A DNA stretch of 64,000 nt from Acidobacteriota bacterium (GTDB taxonomy: Bacteria > Acidobacteriota > Terriglobia > Terriglobales > Acidobacteriaceae): NCBI GenBank assembly GCA_013289765.1, contig JABCZI010000002.1, positions 186,001 through 250,000 of the forward strand. Reading direction: 5' to 3'. Positions within the stretch are counted from its first letter, which is position 1. Each line of letters starts with the position of its first letter. Below the pieces are notes generated by a model. The model did no database searches, had not been told where the DNA came from, and saw only the letters and a list, made by a program, of their open reading frames with translations. This document shows positions 18,063 to 27,452 of this stretch, piece by piece. The position numbers and the translations under genes were made by a program.

Positions 18063-19175
18063 ATGAAAAGGCTACGAGAGCAGTTGTTGCTGGTGGTGGC
18101 GGCGACGGGGTGCATTACGGGGTGCGCGTCGATTGGGGCGCCGCGGCCGCCGGTGCTGGAGTTGCCGAAGGCGCCCACCGATTTGCACGCTGCGCGCAAA
18201 GGGGATCGGGTCACGCTGACATGGTCGATTCCCACACACACAACCGACCAGCAGAGCGTGCGCTATCTGGGTAAGACGGTGGTATGCCGAAGTCTGGCGG
18301 CGGCTATGAAGCAATGTGAAAATCCGGTGGGAGATGCGGCGCCACCGGCGGATCTTGCCGCTGCAAGAAAATCTACGTCGAAAAAACTGAATGCGAGTTT
18401 CGTCGACACTTTGCCTGCCGCGATCGAGCGCGAGCATCCCAATGGCTTTGCTACGTACGCGGTCGAAGTATTGAACCGCGCAGGACGCGGCGCGGGAATT
18501 TCGAATCAGGTGCATATGGCGCTGGTTCCAACCTTGCCGCCGTTTGGCGGATTCAACGCTCGCACAACTAGCCAGGGAGTGCTCGTTTCATGGGAGTGTG
18601 GTGCGACGGCAGGAGCGGAGCGTAGCCAGACTAAATATGTTTTTCGCATTTATCGTCGCGAGTCAGGGAAAACAGGCGAGAACAGGATTGCGCAGGTGGA
18701 TTCGACTCGCTGTGCGGCGGGCTCTGCTGGTGATCAGCAATCGTTCCTGGATCAGAGCCTGGAGTGGGAGAATACGTATTTTTATCGCGGAACCGTGGTT
18801 AGCGTAGTGGAAGCGGCGAGTAAAGCGGTAGAGGTTGAGGGGGACGACACTCCCGAAGTTAAGATTTTTGCTCACGATATTTTTCCGCCGGCGGTGCCAA
18901 CTGGATTGCAGGCGGTTTTTTCAGGACCGAGCCAGCAGATGTTTGTGGATTTGATCTGGACACCAGTGACGGATGCCGATCTGGAGGGGTACAACGTTTA
19001 TCGTCACGAAGATGGGGCGGCGACGACGAAGCTGAATGCGGAACCGGTGAAGACTCCGGCGTTTCGCGATGCGCAGGTGGTGGGGGGGAAGAGATATTTT
19101 TATTCGGTGTCGGCAGTGGATGTGCGGGGGAATGAAAGTGCGCGGTCCGAGGAGGCGAGTGAGAGGGTGCCGTAG
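18063..19175 (+). CDS. Lipoprotein with fibronectin type III-like repeats
   Basis: A 370-residue envelope protein. The N-terminus MKRLREQLLLVVAATGCITGC is a lipoprotein signal with the likely acylated Cys21. The mature part shows two to three FN3-like beta-sandwiches: PKAPTDLHAARKGDRVTLTW, PPFGGFNARTTSQGVLVSWE, and PPAVPTGLQAVFSGPSQQMF followed by VDLIWTPVTDADLEGYNVYR. The strands end in the characteristic YFYSVSAVDVRGNES. FN3 domains mediate protein or polysaccharide contact, so this could be a surface binding protein; no enzyme motif is seen. No adjoining partner. Followed by a repeat-rich 270-base gap. Confidence 0.8.
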   Translation: MKRLREQLLLVVAATGCITGCASIGAPRPPVLELPKAPTDLHAARKGDRVTLTWSIPTHTTDQQSVRYLGKTVVCRSLAAAMKQCENPVGDAAPPADLAAARKSTSKKLNASFVDTLPAAIEREHPNGFATYAVEVLNRAGRGAGISNQVHMALVPTLPPFGGFNARTTSQGVLVSWECGATAGAERSQTKYVFRIYRRESGKTGENRIAQVDSTRCAAGSAGDQQSFLDQSLEWENTYFYRGTVVSVVEAASKAVEVEGDDTPEVKIFAHDIFPPAVPTGLQAVFSGPSQQMFVDLIWTPVTDADLEGYNVYRHEDGAATTKLNAEPVKTPAFRDAQVVGGKRYFYSVSAVDVRGNESARSEEASERVP

Positions 19176-19445
19176 GGGATCAGCGAATCCCGAGAACAAG
19201 GGCCTTGGTGGGGACGCCTTGCGGAGTCCCCGGTCGCGCTGAGCGGCAAGGGATCCTTCGACTACGCAAAGGCTTGCGCTCGGCGCGCAAACATTTGCTT
19301 CGCTCAGGATGACAAGGGCAGCCGGCTTCGCGCGCTTCATTCCGCCTCGCTGCGTTTGGCGTGGAAGCCGAGGCGGCTGTCGCTACGTGAGTTTTCTTTA
19401 GCAAAATTTAAGGAGGAGTTGCGGTTCTCGTGGTTAGATAGATTT
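19176..19445. repeat. Intergenic dispersed-repeat words
   Basis: No gene. It contains CCTTCGACTACGC and TTCGCTCAGGATGAC words that recur at 51385-51460 and in 2160-2175, suggesting a dispersed repeat family. AAGGAGGAG at about 19407 lies too far from the downstream ATG (19446) to serve as its ribosome site. Confidence 0.45.
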
Positions 19446-20246
19446 ATGAAATATTGCAGGTTTCAAATGAATGGGCAGGCGCAGTATGGGTTGGTAGAGC
19501 CGGTGGCGGGACGCGAGTCGATTCTGCGGATTTTGCTGACGGCGCCGGAAGAATCCGACGGTGACGTGGAGGAGCTTCGCACACGGCGGATTGACGCGAT
19601 TGCGTTGGAAGAGGCGGAACTGCTGGCGCCGGTGCGTCCATCGAAGATTGTTTGCGTGGGGCGCAATTACAAGGCGCATGCGGCGGAGTTGGGGAATGAA
19701 GTTCCGAAGGAGCCGTTGCTGTTTTTCAAACCGAGTTCGTCGTTGATCGGGCCGGGTGGGGTGGTGCGGCGTCCGAAGATTTCGGAGCGTGTGGATTTTG
19801 AGGGCGAGCTGTGCGTGGTAATGGGGAAACGTTGTTACAAATTGGGCGAGGATGAAGATGTGCGGCCATATATTCTCGGATACACCTGCCTGAACGATAT
19901 TAGCGCGCGCGATCTGCAGAAAAAGGACGGGCAATGGGTGCGGGCGAAGGGCTGCGATACTTTTTGTCCGGTGGGGCCGGTGGTAGCGGATGGGCTTGAT
20001 CCGTGGGCCGGGGTTGGGGTGGAAACGCGAGTGAATGGAACGGTGCGGCAGCAGGGGAATACGCGGGATTTTATTTTTAAGCTGGATACGATGATTCGTT
20101 ACATTGCGCAGTGGATGACGTTGTTTCCTGGAGATTTAGTGGCGACCGGCACGCCGGAGGGAGTAGGGCCGGTGGTGGCGGGGGATGTAGTGGAGGTAAG
20201 TGTGGAGGGTGTGGGAGTGCTGAGGAATTCCGTGGTGGATGAGTAA
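19446..20246 (+). CDS. Fumarylacetoacetate hydrolase (FAH) family protein
   Basis: A 266-residue FAH-fold enzyme. The catalytic core shows [32 protein letters not shown], the metal-binding acidic cluster in [14 protein letters not shown] and [15 protein letters not shown], and the [10 protein letters not shown] loop. Members hydrolyse or decarboxylate acylpyruvates (for example 2-oxohept-3-enedioate or oxaloacetate) with Mg2+; the exact substrate is unresolved. [18 protein letters not shown] is a typical N-terminus, so the ATG at 19446 is used although a longer frame opens at 19356. No pathway neighbours are present. Confidence 0.88.
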   Translation: MKYCRFQMNGQAQYGLVEPVAGRESILRILLTAPEESDGDVEELRTRRIDAIALEEAELLAPVRPSKIVCVGRNYKAHAAELGNEVPKEPLLFFKPSSSLIGPGGVVRRPKISERVDFEGELCVVMGKRCYKLGEDEDVRPYILGYTCLNDISARDLQKKDGQWVRAKGCDTFCPVGPVVADGLDPWAGVGVETRVNGTVRQQGNTRDFIFKLDTMIRYIAQWMTLFPGDLVATGTPEGVGPVVAGDVVEVSVEGVGVLRNSVVDE

Positions 20247-20291
20247 GACTCGGCGTCCGGAAGCCGGATAGCGGAAGCCGCTTTCTAGCCC

Positions 20292-20594
20292 TTACTGCAG
20301 GCGGAAGCGTTCGGTCATGAGGCGCTGGAGGCGGGGTTTGTAGAGAAGGTCGTAGGCGAGCTCCTTGTCGGGAAACATGGCGAGAGCGGCGCGCTTGGCG
20401 CCGGCGGCGAGTTCCGAAGCCTCTTCGACGGTGAGGCTGGGATCTTGGCTGATGACGGAGGAGACCATGCTCATCATGATCTGGAGGCGGCGAATTCTAC
20501 GGGCTTCGTCCTGGGCTTGAGTATCGGAGTCTTGAGTTTGGTCGATTGCGAGAGGTTTATTTTCTTCATGTTTTGCCGGTTCGCCAGTGTCCAT
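20292..20594 (-). CDS. Conserved hypothetical, small helical protein
   Basis: A 100-residue soluble protein. The N-terminal third is polar and disordered (EENKPLAIDQTQDSDTQAQD). The rest is helical: RRIRRLQIMMSMVSSVISQDP, then SLTVEEASELAAGAKRAALAMFPDKELAYDLLYKPR. AAGGGG sits 6 bases upstream of the ATG at 20594, supporting translation. No domain or function is recognised. It is convergent with the FAH gene. Confidence 0.6.
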   Translation of the reverse strand: MDTGEPAKHEENKPLAIDQTQDSDTQAQDEARRIRRLQIMMSMVSSVISQDPSLTVEEASELAAGAKRAALAMFPDKELAYDLLYKPRLQRLMTERFRLQ

Positions 20595-20756
20595 GCTGCC
20601 CCTTTTTCACGCCCCACAACTTTACCTTCCACAGATTTGGATGTCGCGACGCAGCGCGGCGTTGCGCCACTTTCGAGCATTGTGCGCCAATCCGCGGCGA
20701 AAGAAAACGGCCCGAAGGTGCCGGGCCGGAGGACTGAATCTGCGTGAAAGTATGCC

Positions 20757-20837
20757 GTCCCTACAGGACTCGGTTCCTCTTCTACACCATTTCCCGGCAC
20801 TGCCGTGCCGGGCTTACACATGCCGCCCCTTCGGGGC
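20757..20837. repeat. REP-like composite palindrome, family A
   Basis: GTCCCTACAGGAC (20757-20769), CCCGGCACTGCCGTGCCGGG (20793-20812) and GCCCCTTCGGGGC (20825-20837). Same order and spacing as the copies at 40150-40229 and 57501-57583. Confidence 0.9.
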
Positions 20838-20964
20838 TGCTCCGCACAACCCTGACCGTGGAGAGGACATCCACCGATTGTTGCGCAAATTGTGTCAGAG
20901 TTAGAATCAGCGATGCAGGAGTGTCGGCTGCCGGTTCAAGCGGCCGACGAGAACCGGAGATGAC

Positions 20965-21258
20965 ATGGCAGAGCATACCGATACGACAACGGAACAGCGT
21001 CCAAATCCGAACGAAAAGCTGGTGAAGGTGTTTGACAGCGAACAGGAGTCGGAGGCGATGGTGGTGAAGGGCCTGCTGGATTCGGAAGGGATTGAGAACG
21101 ATCTGGCATCGGCGAGTTTGTTGCAGGATGCGTTTCCGGGTCTGGGTGGCATGATCATCCTGGTGCGGGAAGAGGATGCGGAGAAGGCGCGGGCGCTGAT
21201 TGCGGCGTCGCGGCAATCGGCGGCGGATCAAGGGAATGATGATGAGACGGAAGCGTAG
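20965..21258 (+). CDS. DUF2007-like putative signal-transducing protein
   Basis: A 97-residue soluble protein. The region KLVKVFDSEQESEAMVVKGL and LDSEGIENDLASAS up to GMIILVREEDAEKARALIAA (residues about 18-85) follows the small ferredoxin-like DUF2007 pattern, in which a sequence-distance step (SEAMVVKGLLDSEGI) precedes an I/V-rich strand and an EDAEKAR helix. The tails are acidic and disordered. Function is unknown in the family. GGAG lies 6 bases before the ATG. Possible -35/-10 (TTGTTG-18-TAGAAT) around 20878-20907. Divergent from the small hypothetical gene and separated from it by a REP. Confidence 0.72.
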   Translation: MAEHTDTTTEQRPNPNEKLVKVFDSEQESEAMVVKGLLDSEGIENDLASASLLQDAFPGLGGMIILVREEDAEKARALIAASRQSAADQGNDDETEA

Positions 21259-21303
21259 ATGATCCCGCAGGGGCCGAAGCCCAGATCTTCCTGATCTTTT
21301 GTC

Positions 21304-21323
21304 GGCGCGGCTGAAGCCGCGCC
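21304..21323. repeat. Family B palindrome
   Basis: A GGCGCGGCTGAAGCCGCGCC hairpin, three bases from the stop codon of the minus-strand comEC gene. It may act as a transcript end. Confidence 0.7.
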
Positions 21324-21326
21324 CCT

Positions 21327-23981
21327 TCAAAACTGATTGACTTGAGATGGAGGGGAGACGCTGTGGCCGTCGAGGTAGAAGGTGACGGCGCCGTCGAGAT
21401 CGGTGCGGTATACGCGGGCCCCGGCGGCTTGCAGGCGGCGGAGAACGGCCGGTTTGGGCAGGCCGAAGGAATTGCGGTATCCGACGGAAATGATGGCGAA
21501 GGTGGGCGAGACGGCATTCAGAATTTCTGGCGTGGTGGACGTGGCGCTGCCGTGGTGACCTACTTTTAAAAGATCAGCGTGCGGATGGTAAAGGCGCGCG
21601 ATGCGGCGCTCGACTTCTTTTTCGGCATCGCCCTCAAGCAATACGGACGTTGCGCCGTAGGTGACATGCAGGACCATGGAGTCGTTGTTCTTGGGCTCGG
21701 TAGCGGTGGTCTGGTCTTGCGGCGGAAAAAGGACTTCGACTTTGGCTCCGCCTAAATCAAATTTATCTCCTTCCCAGTGACGGACGACGGCGATTCCCAG
21801 GGTGTGCGCTTGGGCGATCAGATTGTCGAGGGCGCGGCTTGGAGGAAGAAGGCCGATCCATAATTCTTTGGGGCGGAAGTCTTTCAGAACGGCGGGCATG
21901 CCGCCGATGTGGTCGGAGTGTCCGTGGGAAATTGCTACGGCATCGAGGCGAGAGATGCCGCGCGTCCAGAGGTAGGGAGCGACGACATCTTCGCCGAAGT
22001 CGAGTTGAGAGCCTGCACCCCAAATTGGGCCACCGGCATCGATGAGCAGGGTGCGGCCTTGCGGAGTGACCAGGAGAATTGAATCGCCTTCTCCCACGTC
22101 GATGGAAGTAACTTCGAGCAATCCCGCGCGCGTTTTCGGGTGAGGTGGAATGAACGCAAGCGCGAGGGACGCTAACAACAAAGCCATCAGCCCTGTAAAC
22201 GCAAGCAGGGCGCGACGGCGCACAAAAATCATCGCGAGGATCAAGGCTGCGGCAGCCGCGGCCATCATAAGGAGCGACGGAGTGGCGACGCGAAGATCGG
22301 CCAGACGCAGGCCCCCCAGGGTGTGAACGGTGCCGGCGATGGCTTGCAGGGCAACGGCAGTGAGCAGAGCGGGAAGTTTTGCGAGAAGCGGGGAAACGTA
22401 ACTTAGCGCTACGGAAAGCGCTGCCGCGGGCATCAAGAGTTGCGTGAGCGGAACGACGGCCACATTGGCGGGAAGGCCGATGGTGGTGGCGCGGTGAAAA
22501 TAATATGCCATGGGCAGGGCGAATCCCATTTGCATCACGGCCGAGACCAGGAGTAATTCAAAGATTGCGAGGGCGGCAATCGTGATGCCGCGTACGAGGC
22601 GCAGCGACCATGACTTTCCCAGAAAACGCGCGAGGCGATCTGCGATCAACCGCAGGTCGCTGCGGAACTGGGCGATACGCGGAGGGAGCGAGGGGCCATA
22701 GTCATCGGAATCCCAATGAGCGAGGGCCTGGCGGCAGTGTTGCGAAGTGCGTTCGACGAGCGGAAGTCCGATGGCGGCTACGATGAGGACGCAGAGAAAT
22801 GTCATTTGAAAGCTGGCGGTGAAGAGTTGTCGGGGATCGAGGACGAGCAGACCGAGCGCGGCCGTGCCCAGGGCATTCAGCATGCCGCGGTCGCGATAGA
22901 GGAGGCGCGTGCCGAGATAGATGGAACACATCAGGGTGGCGCGCCAGACGGGAGCGCCCACTTCGGTGAGGAAGGCATAGGCGACGCAGAAAACGATCGT
23001 CAGCAGGGTTGCGGGAATGTCCGAGAGGCGCAGGCGGCGTAGCGTCCAGAAGACGACGAAGGCGAGAATGGTGACGTTCATGCCCGAGACAACCAGGATG
23101 TGATAGGTTCCCGAGCGCTGGAAGTCGACACGCGTGTCGCGATCGATGAAAGCTTCTTCGCCGATGAGCATGGCGTCGAGCAGAGCGGCTTGTGGCGCGG
23201 GCCAGAGCGCATGGACTTTGGCAACGATGCTGCGGTGAATGCGGGTGCGCCAAAGTTCGAAGCGGCTTCCGAAAAATCCGGGTAGTGATTGCACATCCGA
23301 GGCTTTGGCAGAGCCCAAGGCGGCGATGCCGTTTGCCGCAAGGTAGCCTTCGTAGTCGAAGGCACCGGGATTATGAAAGTTGCGGGGTAGTTTGAGCTTG
23401 ATGGGCACGCGGAGACGTTCGCCGTAGCGGAAGAGTCGAGGTGCGGGTGCTGGTGATTCGCCAGATAACCATGATCGAGCGGAGCGCGAGCTATAAATTC
23501 CAAGACGAACGCCGGAGTGTGCCGGAATCTTTGAGCCGTCGGCAGTAACGATCTGTTCGGTCTGCAGGTCGACAGTCTGCCGAGTTTCGTCCGGTCCGCT
23601 CTCGCGAAACTTGCCGTCGTGGGTGACGTGCGCGGTCACGTCAACTTGCTGGCCGTCGGTGAAGGGTTGAAGAGAGGTGTCGGGAAGATTTGCTGCACCT
23701 CTGAGTTGGGTGTGAAGGGCGCCTGCCAGAAAGAACGCCATTAGAGCAAGCGTTGCGGCGAGCCAGGTTCGTTTTTTCAGGAAGTAAAATCCTGCGGCGA
23801 GGAATGCGATTGCGGCCGCAATCCACAATATTGGCGGACGCCACAGATATGTACCCGCAGTTATTCCCGAGGAGTAGGCCAGAGCGGCCCAGAGCAGAGG
23901 TTGCCGGGTGGGCTTGAGCTGAAATTCAAACCGAGCGGACGAAACTGAGGGAGACGCGATGGTAGGGAGCGAAGGATGCAT
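21327..23981 (-). CDS. comEC: ComEC/Rec2-family DNA uptake channel protein
   Basis: An 884-residue inner-membrane protein for single-stranded DNA uptake. Order: two to three N-terminal helices with a DUF4131-like OB domain (DVTAHVTHDGKFRE), the competence domain (about residues 250-560; GTYHILVVSGMNVTILAF and FLTEVGAPVWRATLMCSIY are diagnostic), then a C-terminal metallo-beta-lactamase domain (about 620-880) with SIDVGEGDSILL, AISHGHSDHIGG and LLKVGHHGSATST. The start is set at ATG 23981 (MHPSLPTIAS) because sequence upstream in the open frame lacks membrane character and overlaps repeats. No comEA is adjacent. Whether the strain is transformable cannot be said. Confidence 0.93.
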   Translation of the reverse strand: MHPSLPTIASPSVSSARFEFQLKPTRQPLLWAALAYSSGITAGTYLWRPPILWIAAAIAFLAAGFYFLKKRTWLAATLALMAFFLAGALHTQLRGAANLPDTSLQPFTDGQQVDVTAHVTHDGKFRESGPDETRQTVDLQTEQIVTADGSKIPAHSGVRLGIYSSRSARSWLSGESPAPAPRLFRYGERLRVPIKLKLPRNFHNPGAFDYEGYLAANGIAALGSAKASDVQSLPGFFGSRFELWRTRIHRSIVAKVHALWPAPQAALLDAMLIGEEAFIDRDTRVDFQRSGTYHILVVSGMNVTILAFVVFWTLRRLRLSDIPATLLTIVFCVAYAFLTEVGAPVWRATLMCSIYLGTRLLYRDRGMLNALGTAALGLLVLDPRQLFTASFQMTFLCVLIVAAIGLPLVERTSQHCRQALAHWDSDDYGPSLPPRIAQFRSDLRLIADRLARFLGKSWSLRLVRGITIAALAIFELLLVSAVMQMGFALPMAYYFHRATTIGLPANVAVVPLTQLLMPAAALSVALSYVSPLLAKLPALLTAVALQAIAGTVHTLGGLRLADLRVATPSLLMMAAAAAALILAMIFVRRRALLAFTGLMALLLASLALAFIPPHPKTRAGLLEVTSIDVGEGDSILLVTPQGRTLLIDAGGPIWGAGSQLDFGEDVVAPYLWTRGISRLDAVAISHGHSDHIGGMPAVLKDFRPKELWIGLLPPSRALDNLIAQAHTLGIAVVRHWEGDKFDLGGAKVEVLFPPQDQTTATEPKNNDSMVLHVTYGATSVLLEGDAEKEVERRIARLYHPHADLLKVGHHGSATSTTPEILNAVSPTFAIISVGYRNSFGLPKPAVLRRLQAAGARVYRTDLDGAVTFYLDGHSVSPPSQVNQF

Positions 23982-24110
23982 TCGGTGGCCCGGTGTGTCC
24001 GTGGGGAATGGATATCGCCCGCGATCAAAGGTCAAGAGGTAGCGGCGGAGTCGAGTGTGGAATCGAGAGCTTACCTCAGCAGCTGAAGCCGATTTCTGAG
24101 CGCCGCTTAT

Positions 24111-24205
24111 GGCATGACTGAAGTCGTGCCCTTCCCGAGCTTCGAGGGCGCTAGCCCTCACTCATGTAGTGCCTTCCCGCGCTGAACGCGCTGCGCCACC
24201 CAAAA
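24111..24205. repeat. Family B palindromes
   Basis: GGCATGACTGAAGTCGTGCC (24111-24130), GAGGGCGCTAGCCCTC (24144-24159) and a GCGCTGAACGCGCTGCGCCACCC-type unit (24179-24201) occupy the space between the comEC upstream region and the methyltransferase stop. Confidence 0.7.
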
Positions 24206-24243
24206 ATGGAGTCAGCGAAATCAGACTCTCGGTCGGTCGGTTA

Positions 24244-25647
24244 TTAGCGCACCAAGTGCATTACGGTTTCGAGATGGTAGGTTTGGGGGAAGAGGTCGAC
24301 GAGGTGCACCTGCTCGACACGATAGCCTGCGGCTTGCAGGGGCACGAGATCGCGGGCCAGGGTTGCCGGATCACACGAGACATAGGTGATGCGCGGGGCG
24401 TTTACGCGCGCCAACGCACGCGCCACGCGATCGCCTAAACCGCTTCGGGGCGGATCCACCACGATCAGGTCGGGTTGATGCAGCGAATGGGGGAGGACTG
24501 CGCCATTCCCGACCTGACCCTTGGTATCGTCGCCGCGCGACTCCGCAAGCGAGTTGCCCGCGTTCGCACGGCTTGGACTGACACGGCTGGTGCATTCGTC
24601 CAAATATTGTTCGGCCGCGGTTTGAACCGCCTTTCCACTTGCAGGTAGATTGTATTTGAGGTCGGCGGCAGCTGTCTGTGACGTCTCTACCGAAATGATG
24701 TGACGGATGTCACAAGCCAGGGCTGTGGAAAACAGGCCCACGCCAGCGTACAGGTCGAGAGCGAGATCGCCGGAGCGGCCGGCGGTGACGATTTTGACGA
24801 GATCGTCCGTGAGAAAACGGTTGGTCTGGAAAAATGCGCCGGCGCTGACGCGGTAGGCCGCAGTTTTTGTCTGATAGGTGAGTGCCGAGTCGCCGACCGT
24901 GACCAGCGGCTCCTGCACGCCCTTTTGCGGCTCGCGAAATGCGGCCACTCCAGCAATCTCAGGCATGGATGCGCAGAGCTCTTCGGCCCACGCCCGGACT
25001 GCGGCGCGTCGAGCTTCGGGAGCGCAGAGGAACTCGACAAGTAATTTTGTGTCGTCGGCATTAGCGAAGAATTCAACTTCGCGAACACCTTCGACAGCTT
25101 TGCCTGCGCGTCCTGCCTGCGAGAGCGTGGCGATGCCCCGGTTGATCAGCGGGGAGCTGATGGGACACTCCTCGACCGGGAGCAGCTCGTGCGATGCAAA
25201 TTTGAAATATCCCAGCGCGAACGCAGGACGGGTGCGCACTTGCAAGCGAGAGCGATTGCGATAGTTCCAAGGCGGCGACGGATGCAGCTGAATTTCGCAA
25301 GCGAGTTCGAGTTTGGCAATGCGGCGCAAGTTCTCGCGCAGGATTTCTGTTTTGATCTCGAGCTGATGCTCGTAAGTGGCGTGCTGGTAGTGGCATCCGC
25401 CGCAGCGGGCGAAATACGGGCAGGGCGGCGGGACGCGATGCGGCGAAGGTTCAAGGATTGCTGTTGCGTGGGCGCGGGCGAAACCGGGCTTTTCTTCGGC
25501 GATGGCGGCTTCGATTTTTTCGCCGGTGAGAACGAAGGGGATGAATACGGCCTTACCGCGTCCGCCGTCTTTATGGCCGGATGATCCGGCAGGAAGGCGA
25601 GCGAGGCCGTCGCCGCCGTAGATGAGCTTTTCAATGGTTAGGGGCAA
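24244..25647 (-). CDS. 23S rRNA (uracil-5-)-methyltransferase, RlmD/RumA-like
   Basis: A 467-residue SAM-dependent enzyme methylating uridine C5 in rRNA. It begins with a TRAM-like domain (IEKLIYGGDGLARLP). The [4Fe-4S] site is CPYFARCGGC (about residues 74-83) with the fourth cysteine in VEECPIS. The SAM fold has DLYAGVGLFSTALA, the base-contact motif is VDPPRSGLGDR, and the catalytic cysteine lies in ITYVSCDPATLARDL. About 40 residues of low-complexity, Ser/Gly-rich sequence (about 350-389, from CTSRVSPSRANAG to VLPHSLHQ) interrupt the fold between conserved strands. This is unusual and discussed separately. RlmC, RlmD and TrmA-like alternatives are not excluded. Confidence 0.88.
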   Translation of the reverse strand: MPLTIEKLIYGGDGLARLPAGSSGHKDGGRGKAVFIPFVLTGEKIEAAIAEEKPGFARAHATAILEPSPHRVPPPCPYFARCGGCHYQHATYEHQLEIKTEILRENLRRIAKLELACEIQLHPSPPWNYRNRSRLQVRTRPAFALGYFKFASHELLPVEECPISSPLINRGIATLSQAGRAGKAVEGVREVEFFANADDTKLLVEFLCAPEARRAAVRAWAEELCASMPEIAGVAAFREPQKGVQEPLVTVGDSALTYQTKTAAYRVSAGAFFQTNRFLTDDLVKIVTAGRSGDLALDLYAGVGLFSTALACDIRHIISVETSQTAAADLKYNLPASGKAVQTAAEQYLDECTSRVSPSRANAGNSLAESRGDDTKGQVGNGAVLPHSLHQPDLIVVDPPRSGLGDRVARALARVNAPRITYVSCDPATLARDLVPLQAAGYRVEQVHLVDLFPQTYHLETVMHLVR

Positions 25648-25723
25648 GAGTTAATTCTACGGCATTGCCAAGAGCTGCGACGGCAAGAGTCCCGCGGCGC
25701 GGACCGACGCGCAAACACAAGTA

Positions 25724-25945
25724 TCACCTACGTTTGGAAGTGTCTGATTGGACATCGAGCTTTATCGAATTGTGGGACCCCCGCGACACTCCCATCCAAG
25801 TATTTTCGTTGGCGCTCATCTTTTCGTGACGATCAAGAAGACAGTTCATTTGATCGATGATGAAGGCGAGTCTGTGCGGATCTTTTTCCTGCTGCGCCAT
25901 AGCCTGGAGGTGTCGCCAGCCTGGGGGTTCGTCAAGTAGCGCCAC
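25724..25945 (-). CDS. Small helical protein, member of a three-copy family in this window
   Basis: A 73-residue protein if started at GTG 25945, where GGGAGG lies 10 bases upstream; an in-frame TTG gives 80. The core WRHLQAMAQQEKDPHRLAFI followed by IDQMNCLLDRHEK resembles the cores of the proteins at 59806-60012 and 60757-60924. All show a helix, an E-[KT]-[DE]-[PA] turn and a second helix ending in Asn/Ile-x-L-L/D. The function is unknown. The C-terminal part (NENTWMGVSRGSHNS) is unlike the others. The remaining sequence to 26100 has no gene. Confidence 0.6.
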   Translation of the reverse strand: MALLDEPPGWRHLQAMAQQEKDPHRLAFIIDQMNCLLDRHEKMSANENTWMGVSRGSHNSIKLDVQSDTSKRR

Positions 25946-26100
25946 TGTGATTCGTCCTCCCTTCAAGAAATCCCGCTGAAAGCTCCTAGCATTTTTTAGC
26001 AGCTATATGGCCCCAGAGCCTACAAATTTTTTGTGTAGTTTTGCACAGTGTCCCATAATGGGAAAGCGCGCAAATATTTCTGCATAGTGAATGGCACCGG

Positions 26101-27267
26101 CTAAAGCGCTCTCCCAGCCGCAGCGCCCGAGGACCACGCCCACTGGAAATTGTGGCCGCCGAGGTGGCCGGTGACGTCGACGACTTCGCCGATAAAGAAA
26201 AGGCCTGGGACCTTACGGGCTTCCATGGATTTTGCCAGGAGTTCGTCGGTATTGACGCCTCCGGCGGTGACTTCGGCCTTTTCGTAACCTTCGGTACCTG
26301 AGGGGAGGACGGGCCAGGAGTGGATTTGCTTCTCCAGATCGGAGAGCGCCTGGTTGGTCCATGAAGTTGGGATGTGCCGGTCGAGCCAACGGTCTGCGAA
26401 GCGTTGAGGAAGAAACTTTCGCAATTCCGCGCGAAGCGTACTTTGATTTCTCGGAACCTTTGCATCACGAAAAACGGAAGTGACTTTTTGATCGGGAGCG
26501 AGATCGATAAGGATCGGCTGCAGGTTTTTCCAGTAGGAGGAAATTTGCAAAATGACCGGACCGCTCAGGCCGCGATGTGTGATAAGCATTTTCTCGCGGA
26601 AGTGCTGGCCCGCGCAGGATGCTATCGCTTCAGCAGAAACGCCGGCGAGATCGCAATAATGGGCACAATCTTCCGCGCTGAACGTAAGCGGAACGAGCGC
26701 GGGGCGGGGCTCGCGAATGGAGAGGCCGAACTGGCGGGCGAGATCGTATCCGAATGAGGTCGCGCCGATTTTGGGAATCGAAAGCCCGCCGGTAGCGACT
26801 ACCAGGGTGGGCGCGCGGAATTCGGCATCAGGCGTATGCACAACGAAGGCGGTCGTGCGCTGGACTCTTTCTATCTTTGTGCTCAGAAAGATAGTGACTC
26901 CGGCAGCGCTGCATTCGCCTTCGAGCATGGCAAGGATATCGCGGGCGGAGCGGTCGCAGAAAAGTTGGCCGAGAGTTTTTTCGTGATATGGGATGCCGTG
27001 CTTTTCAACCAGGGCGATGAAATCGGCAGGTGTGTAACGCGCTATGGCGGACTTCGCAAAGTGAGGATTCGAGGATAGGAAGTTTTCGAAGCGGGAGTGA
27101 AGATTGGTGAAGTTGCAGCGTCCGCCGCCGGAGATGAGGATTTTTTTTCCGAGGCGGTCGGCCCGTTCGAGCACGGCGACGCGGCGGCCGCGCTTGCCGG
27201 CCTCAATGGCGCACATCAGGCCAGCGGCGCCGCCGCCGAGGATGAGTGCATCGAAGGAGTGAGTCAT
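26101..27267 (-). CDS. BaiN/HI0933-type flavoprotein (NAD(P)/FAD-dependent oxidoreductase)
   Basis: A 388-residue flavoprotein. The N-terminal Rossmann loop is FDALILGGGAAGLMCAIEAG with the ERADRLGKKILISGGGRCNFTN motif typical of the HI0933 family. LVVATGGLSIPKIGATSFGY and the C-terminal GLFFIGEVVDVTGHLGGHNF then QWAWSSG complete the FAD site. Family members reduce or dehydrogenate unknown substrates; bile-acid and tRNA-related roles have been proposed for relatives. The ATG at 27267 starts right at the fold. Family B palindromes lie upstream at 27286-27337. No operon partner. Confidence 0.9.
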   Translation of the reverse strand: MTHSFDALILGGGAAGLMCAIEAGKRGRRVAVLERADRLGKKILISGGGRCNFTNLHSRFENFLSSNPHFAKSAIARYTPADFIALVEKHGIPYHEKTLGQLFCDRSARDILAMLEGECSAAGVTIFLSTKIERVQRTTAFVVHTPDAEFRAPTLVVATGGLSIPKIGATSFGYDLARQFGLSIREPRPALVPLTFSAEDCAHYCDLAGVSAEAIASCAGQHFREKMLITHRGLSGPVILQISSYWKNLQPILIDLAPDQKVTSVFRDAKVPRNQSTLRAELRKFLPQRFADRWLDRHIPTSWTNQALSDLEKQIHSWPVLPSGTEGYEKAEVTAGGVNTDELLAKSMEARKVPGLFFIGEVVDVTGHLGGHNFQWAWSSGAAAGRAL

Positions 27268-27285
27268 CAGTGAATAGTTGCCTCA

Positions 27286-27337
27286 GGGGCTAAAGCCCGC
27301 ATTTGATTGGTGAACCTTACGCGGCGCGGAGCGCCGC
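27286..27337. repeat. Family B palindromes
   Basis: GGGGCTAAAGCCCG (27286-27299) and GCGGCGCGGAGCGCCGC (27321-27337), the latter followed by TCTTCCACGTTAC as at 16131-16143. They fill the gap between the BaiN-like gene and the next minus-strand gene. Confidence 0.75.
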
Positions 27338-27452
27338 TCTTCCACGTTACTGCGAGCGGCAGTCATCGTTACGGCGAGCGGTAATCATCCAGATTACAGG
27401 AGGCCTTTGCGGATCGACGCTCCTATGCTGACGAGGGTAACCCAAATATGAA

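Noticed and set aside
25986-26468. Frame of 160 codons overlapping the BaiN-like gene
   Set aside because: It lies in a different frame within a strong flavoprotein gene, and its composition (Pro/Ser/Arg-rich) is that of a shadow.
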